From JBFEUI01 sp041547565 (GTDB taxonomy: Bacteria; Pseudomonadota; Gammaproteobacteria; Thiohalomonadales; Thiohalomonadaceae), in NCBI GenBank assembly GCA_041547565.1, contig JBFEUI010000115.1, positions 1 through 7,661 on the forward strand: a stretch of DNA of 7,661 nucleotides. Reading direction: 5' to 3'. This document shows, piece by piece, positions 5,832 through 7,661 of the stretch (its first letter is position 1; each line of letters starts with the position of its first letter). The notes under the pieces are model-generated. The model did no database searches and had not been told where the DNA came from. It saw nothing but the letters and a program-made list of their open reading frames with translations. A program made the position numbers and the translations under genes.

Positions 5832-5977
5832 TTGGGCATGCGGACCGATGGAGGTGCTACGCCATGAGCTTGAATCAATCGCTGGAACTTGGCTGCCGGG
5901 GCAGACAGGGTTACTATTTTGCACAACCGAAAACACCCGGTGTGTTTACGATTTTAGAGATACTCCTGAAAGTTTAA
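5832..5977 (+). pseudogene. remnant of an EAL-domain (c-di-GMP phosphodiesterase) C-terminus, or a 37-codon ORF
   Basis: An ORF from ATG 5864 to TAA 5975-5977 encodes 37 residues containing LELGCRGRQGYYFAQP followed by a hydrophobic FTILEILLKV. This fits LGCxxxQGYxFxxP, the conserved C-terminal signature of EAL phosphodiesterases, which ends with a short helix much like this one. One frame over, just upstream (5832-5864), LGMRTDGGATP resembles the preceding LGM...AEGVET element with about two residues missing. The two frames join with a one-base shift at the spacing EAL domains show between AEGVET and LGC. No longer EAL sequence is readable upstream, so this is best seen as a decayed gene end. 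GGAGGTG (5850-5856), 7 nt before the ATG, could still allow translation of the short ORF. Its stop is 3 nt from ccmA, so coupling is possible. Confidence 0.5.
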
Positions 5978-5980
5978 TTC

Positions 5981-6646
5981 ATGTCTCCCATTGCAGCCGC
6001 GAACAACGACTCTTCCATCAAACTGGAAATCCGAAATCTGGCCTGTGTACGTGATGACCGCGTGTTGTTCGATGCTCTCGAGTTGACGCTCGAGTCGGGT
6101 GAGGTGCTGCTTATTGAGGGGCGCAACGGCTCGGGCAAAACCACCCTGCTGCGTACCGTGTGCGGCCTGCTGGCACCCTCGGAGGGGGATGTCCTCTGGA
6201 GCGGCGAGCCGATCAGGAAGCTGGCCGAGGAGTATACGCGCGACTTGCTCTATATCGGCCACAAGCCGGGTATCAAGGAGGACCTTAGCGGGGTGGAGAA
6301 TCTGCGTATCGCTTCGGTGCTCGACGGTGTGGAACTCGATGAGCAGACGGCCTGGGAGGCACTTGAACGGATGGGGCTGGCAGGCCATGAGGACCTGCCG
6401 ACCAAGGTGCTCTCACAGGGACAGAAGCGCCGTGTGGCGCTGGCACGGCTGCTGGTGAGCAGGGCACGCCTGTGGGTGCTGGATGAGCCCTTCACCGCAC
6501 TGGACAAAACCGCGGTCGGTTTTCTCCAGTCGATCATCCAGAAGCATGTCGAGAATGGCGGCATGGTGATGCTGACCACCCACCAGGAGGTCAGCCTGAC
6601 CCAGGGCGAGGTTCGGCGGCTGCACCTGGGCAGGAAGGGGGGCTAG
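5981..6646 (+). CDS. ccmA: CcmA, haem exporter ATP-binding protein of cytochrome c maturation
   Basis: ABC-type ATPase that with CcmB, CcmC and CcmD forms the inner-membrane complex whose ATP hydrolysis releases haem-loaded CcmE for c-type cytochrome assembly. The 221-residue product shows Walker A GRNGSGKT (47-54), the CcmA-typical YIGHKPGIK segment in place of a plain Q-loop (91-99), signature LSQGQKRR (144-151), Walker B LWVLDEP with E169 (164-170), D-loop ALD (173-175) and switch H201. Similarity begins at KLEIRNLACVRDDR (14-27), so the first dozen residues are an extension whose start is not certain. No clear Shine-Dalgarno precedes the ATG at 5981; translation may be coupled to the short upstream ORF. 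ccmB follows after 3 nt. Confidence 0.95.
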   Translation: MSPIAAANNDSSIKLEIRNLACVRDDRVLFDALELTLESGEVLLIEGRNGSGKTTLLRTVCGLLAPSEGDVLWSGEPIRKLAEEYTRDLLYIGHKPGIKEDLSGVENLRIASVLDGVELDEQTAWEALERMGLAGHEDLPTKVLSQGQKRRVALARLLVSRARLWVLDEPFTALDKTAVGFLQSIIQKHVENGGMVMLTTHQEVSLTQGEVRRLHLGRKGG

Positions 6647-6649
6647 CAC

Positions 6650-7318
6650 ATGTTCAGGACCTTCCGCTGGATAGTCAAACGCGACCTGGTGCTGGCGCTG
6701 CGGCGTCGCTCGGATATCTTCACCACCCTGTTCTTTTTCATCATCGTGGTGAGCCTGTTTCCGCTGGGCATCGGTCCGGAGATGGAGACCCTGCGCCTGA
6801 TCGCACCGGGGGTGGTATGGGTCGCGGCCCTGCTCGCCTCGATGCTGGCGCTGGAGCGGCTGTTTGCCACCGATTATGCCGACGGCACACTGGAGCAGAT
6901 GATGCTCACCCCGCAGCCGCTGTTTCTGCTGGTACTGGGCAAGGTGGTGGCCCACTGGCTGGTTACCGGCCTGCCGCTGGTGGTGATGGCGCCGGTGCTG
7001 GGGTTGCAGTACGACCTGTCGTTCGATGCGCTGCGGGTGCTGGTGCTGACCCTGTTGCTGGGCACCCCGGTGCTCAGCCTGATTGGCGCCATCGGTGCGG
7101 CGCTGACGCTGGGGCTGCGCGGGGGCGGGGTGCTGGTCTCGCTGCTGGTCCTGCCGCTCTACATCCCGGTGCTGATCTTCGGGGCCGGGGCGGTGGAGGC
7201 CCACGCATCCGGCCTGGGCGGGGCGGGGCACCTCTACCTGCTGGGGGCAATCAGTGTGCTGGCGCTGTTTTTTGCCCCGCTGGCCACGGCGGCGGCACTG
7301 CGGGTCTCGATGGAGTGA
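6650..7318 (+). CDS. ccmB: CcmB, haem exporter membrane protein of cytochrome c maturation
   Basis: Integral membrane partner of CcmA in the CcmABCD complex of System I cytochrome c biogenesis. The 222-residue product has the usual family length and about six hydrophobic segments (near 23-41, 53-70, 93-119, 129-155, 160-181 and 193-215). The N-terminus FRWIVKRDLVLALRRRSD is the basic cytoplasmic start typical of CcmB. FATDYADGTLEQMMLTPQP (72-90) is the conserved loop thought to contact the ATPase, and GLRGGGVLVSLLVLPLYIPV (155-174) is another family hallmark. The ATG at 6650 follows the ccmA stop by 3 nt, with a strong AGGAAGG at 6632-6638 inside the end of ccmA. Its codons are very rich in G and C at the third position. 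Confidence 0.95.
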   Translation: MFRTFRWIVKRDLVLALRRRSDIFTTLFFFIIVVSLFPLGIGPEMETLRLIAPGVVWVAALLASMLALERLFATDYADGTLEQMMLTPQPLFLLVLGKVVAHWLVTGLPLVVMAPVLGLQYDLSFDALRVLVLTLLLGTPVLSLIGAIGAALTLGLRGGGVLVSLLVLPLYIPVLIFGAGAVEAHASGLGGAGHLYLLGAISVLALFFAPLATAAALRVSME

Positions 7319-7399
7319 CGGCACCGGTTTGATCCAGGTAAAGGCCGTACAAAACATAATGTGGAATTAATAGATAGTAATCGTTAATGTAACGCTTCC

Positions 7400-7661
7400 A
7401 TGAACTCGCGTCTTATCAACTGGTTTAAATTCTCCTCTCCGGCGACATTCTATCCCCTGGCGGGACGGATCATGCGCTGGTCCACCGCCATTGCCCTGCT
7501 GCTTATCGCGGTGGGCCTCTATATGAGCTTTTTCGTGGCGCCGACCGACTACAAGCAGGGCGAGGGCTACCGCATTATCTTCATCCATGTCCCGGCGGCC
7601 TGGATGTCGATGTTCATCTACCTGGTGATGGCCGGCTGGGCGGCAATGGGGCTGGTGTTCA
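7400..7661 (+). CDS. ccmC: CcmC, haem-handling membrane protein of cytochrome c maturation, N-terminal part
   Basis: The frame opens at ATG 7400 and runs off the window end, giving 87 residues. The product delivers haem to CcmE at the periplasmic face, using conserved histidines and a tryptophan-rich loop. Visible are a first membrane segment (about 28-47), the loop VAPTDYKQGEGYRIIFIHVPAAW (split here as APTDYKQGEGYRI at 47-59 then IFIHVPAAW at 60-68) and the start of the second membrane segment. H63 in IHVPAAW corresponds to the haem-ligand histidine H60 of E. coli CcmC. The WWD motif and the second histidine lie beyond the window. It follows ccmB after an unusually long 81-nt, AT-rich gap and lacks a recognisable Shine-Dalgarno. 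Confidence 0.93.
   Translation, partial: MNSRLINWFKFSSPATFYPLAGRIMRWSTAIALLLIAVGLYMSFFVAPTDYKQGEGYRIIFIHVPAAWMSMFIYLVMAGWAAMGLVF

Noticed and set aside
5667..5936. N-terminal extension of the SET protein to 5936
   Set aside because: The extra 90 residues show no domain similarity and span the SET promoter candidate and part of the EAL-like remnant on the other strand.
5935..5953. AAACAC-CCGGT-GTGTTT hairpin as a terminator before ccmA
   Set aside because: It lies within the EAL-like short ORF, the stem is only 6 bp and no T-run follows.
7329..7342. FNR-like box TTGAT-CCAG-GTAAA before ccmC
   Set aside because: Only the left half-site is good and no -10 element sits at the required distance.
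6413..7357. Long open frame (314 codons) on the - strand opposite ccmA/ccmB
   Set aside because: Its product is a Gln/His/Arg-rich string typical of the antisense of GC-rich coding DNA, and it overlaps two certain genes.

Overview
The window looks like chromosomal DNA from a GC-rich, respiring, motile gammaproteobacterium. The evidence is a DnaQ C-terminus with the proteobacterial HGALLD / MTGGQTS signature, a CheW-CheV pair, an NhaD-type Na+/H+ antiporter, an ApbE lipoprotein and a System I (Ccm) cytochrome c maturation operon. A Chromatiales-like sulfur oxidiser or halophile would fit, but the sequence alone does not settle the genus. I see no phage, transposase, integrase, CRISPR array, tRNA or rRNA.

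Layout. Positions 1-270 (+) hold the 3' end of dnaQ, which converges on nhaD (397-1866, -). A 283-nt divergent intergenic region (1867-2149) rich in short dyads separates nhaD from a compact + strand run: cheW (2150-2626), cheV (2642-3556) and apbE (3572-4606), with 15-nt gaps. On the - strand follow a single-domain hemerythrin gene (4663-5103) and a very short SET-domain methyltransferase gene (5355-5666). Between them lie a candidate FNR/DNR-regulated promoter and a heptamer tandem array that overlaps the end of the SET gene. The right end is the start of a ccm operon on the + strand: ccmA (5981-6646), ccmB (6650-7318) and a truncated ccmC (7400 to the window end). It is preceded by what looks like the decayed C-terminal end of an EAL-domain gene.

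How the genes work together. CheW and CheV are coupling proteins linking chemoreceptors to the CheA kinase, which is not encoded here. ApbE attaches FMN to membrane proteins such as the NqrB/NqrC or RnfG/RnfD subunits, and NhaD exports Na+, so the two may share a sodium-based energy economy (inference). CcmA, CcmB and CcmC act together in handling haem for c-type cytochrome assembly. Hemerythrin binds O2 through a di-iron site, and its candidate FNR-type site would tie it to low oxygen or NO.

No complete, clearly new biological system is visible. The observations most worth checking are the FNR-type box spaced exactly 41.5 bp from a predicted start upstream of hemerythrin, the EAL remnant in front of ccmA, and the heptamer array apparently seeded from the last codons of the SET gene.
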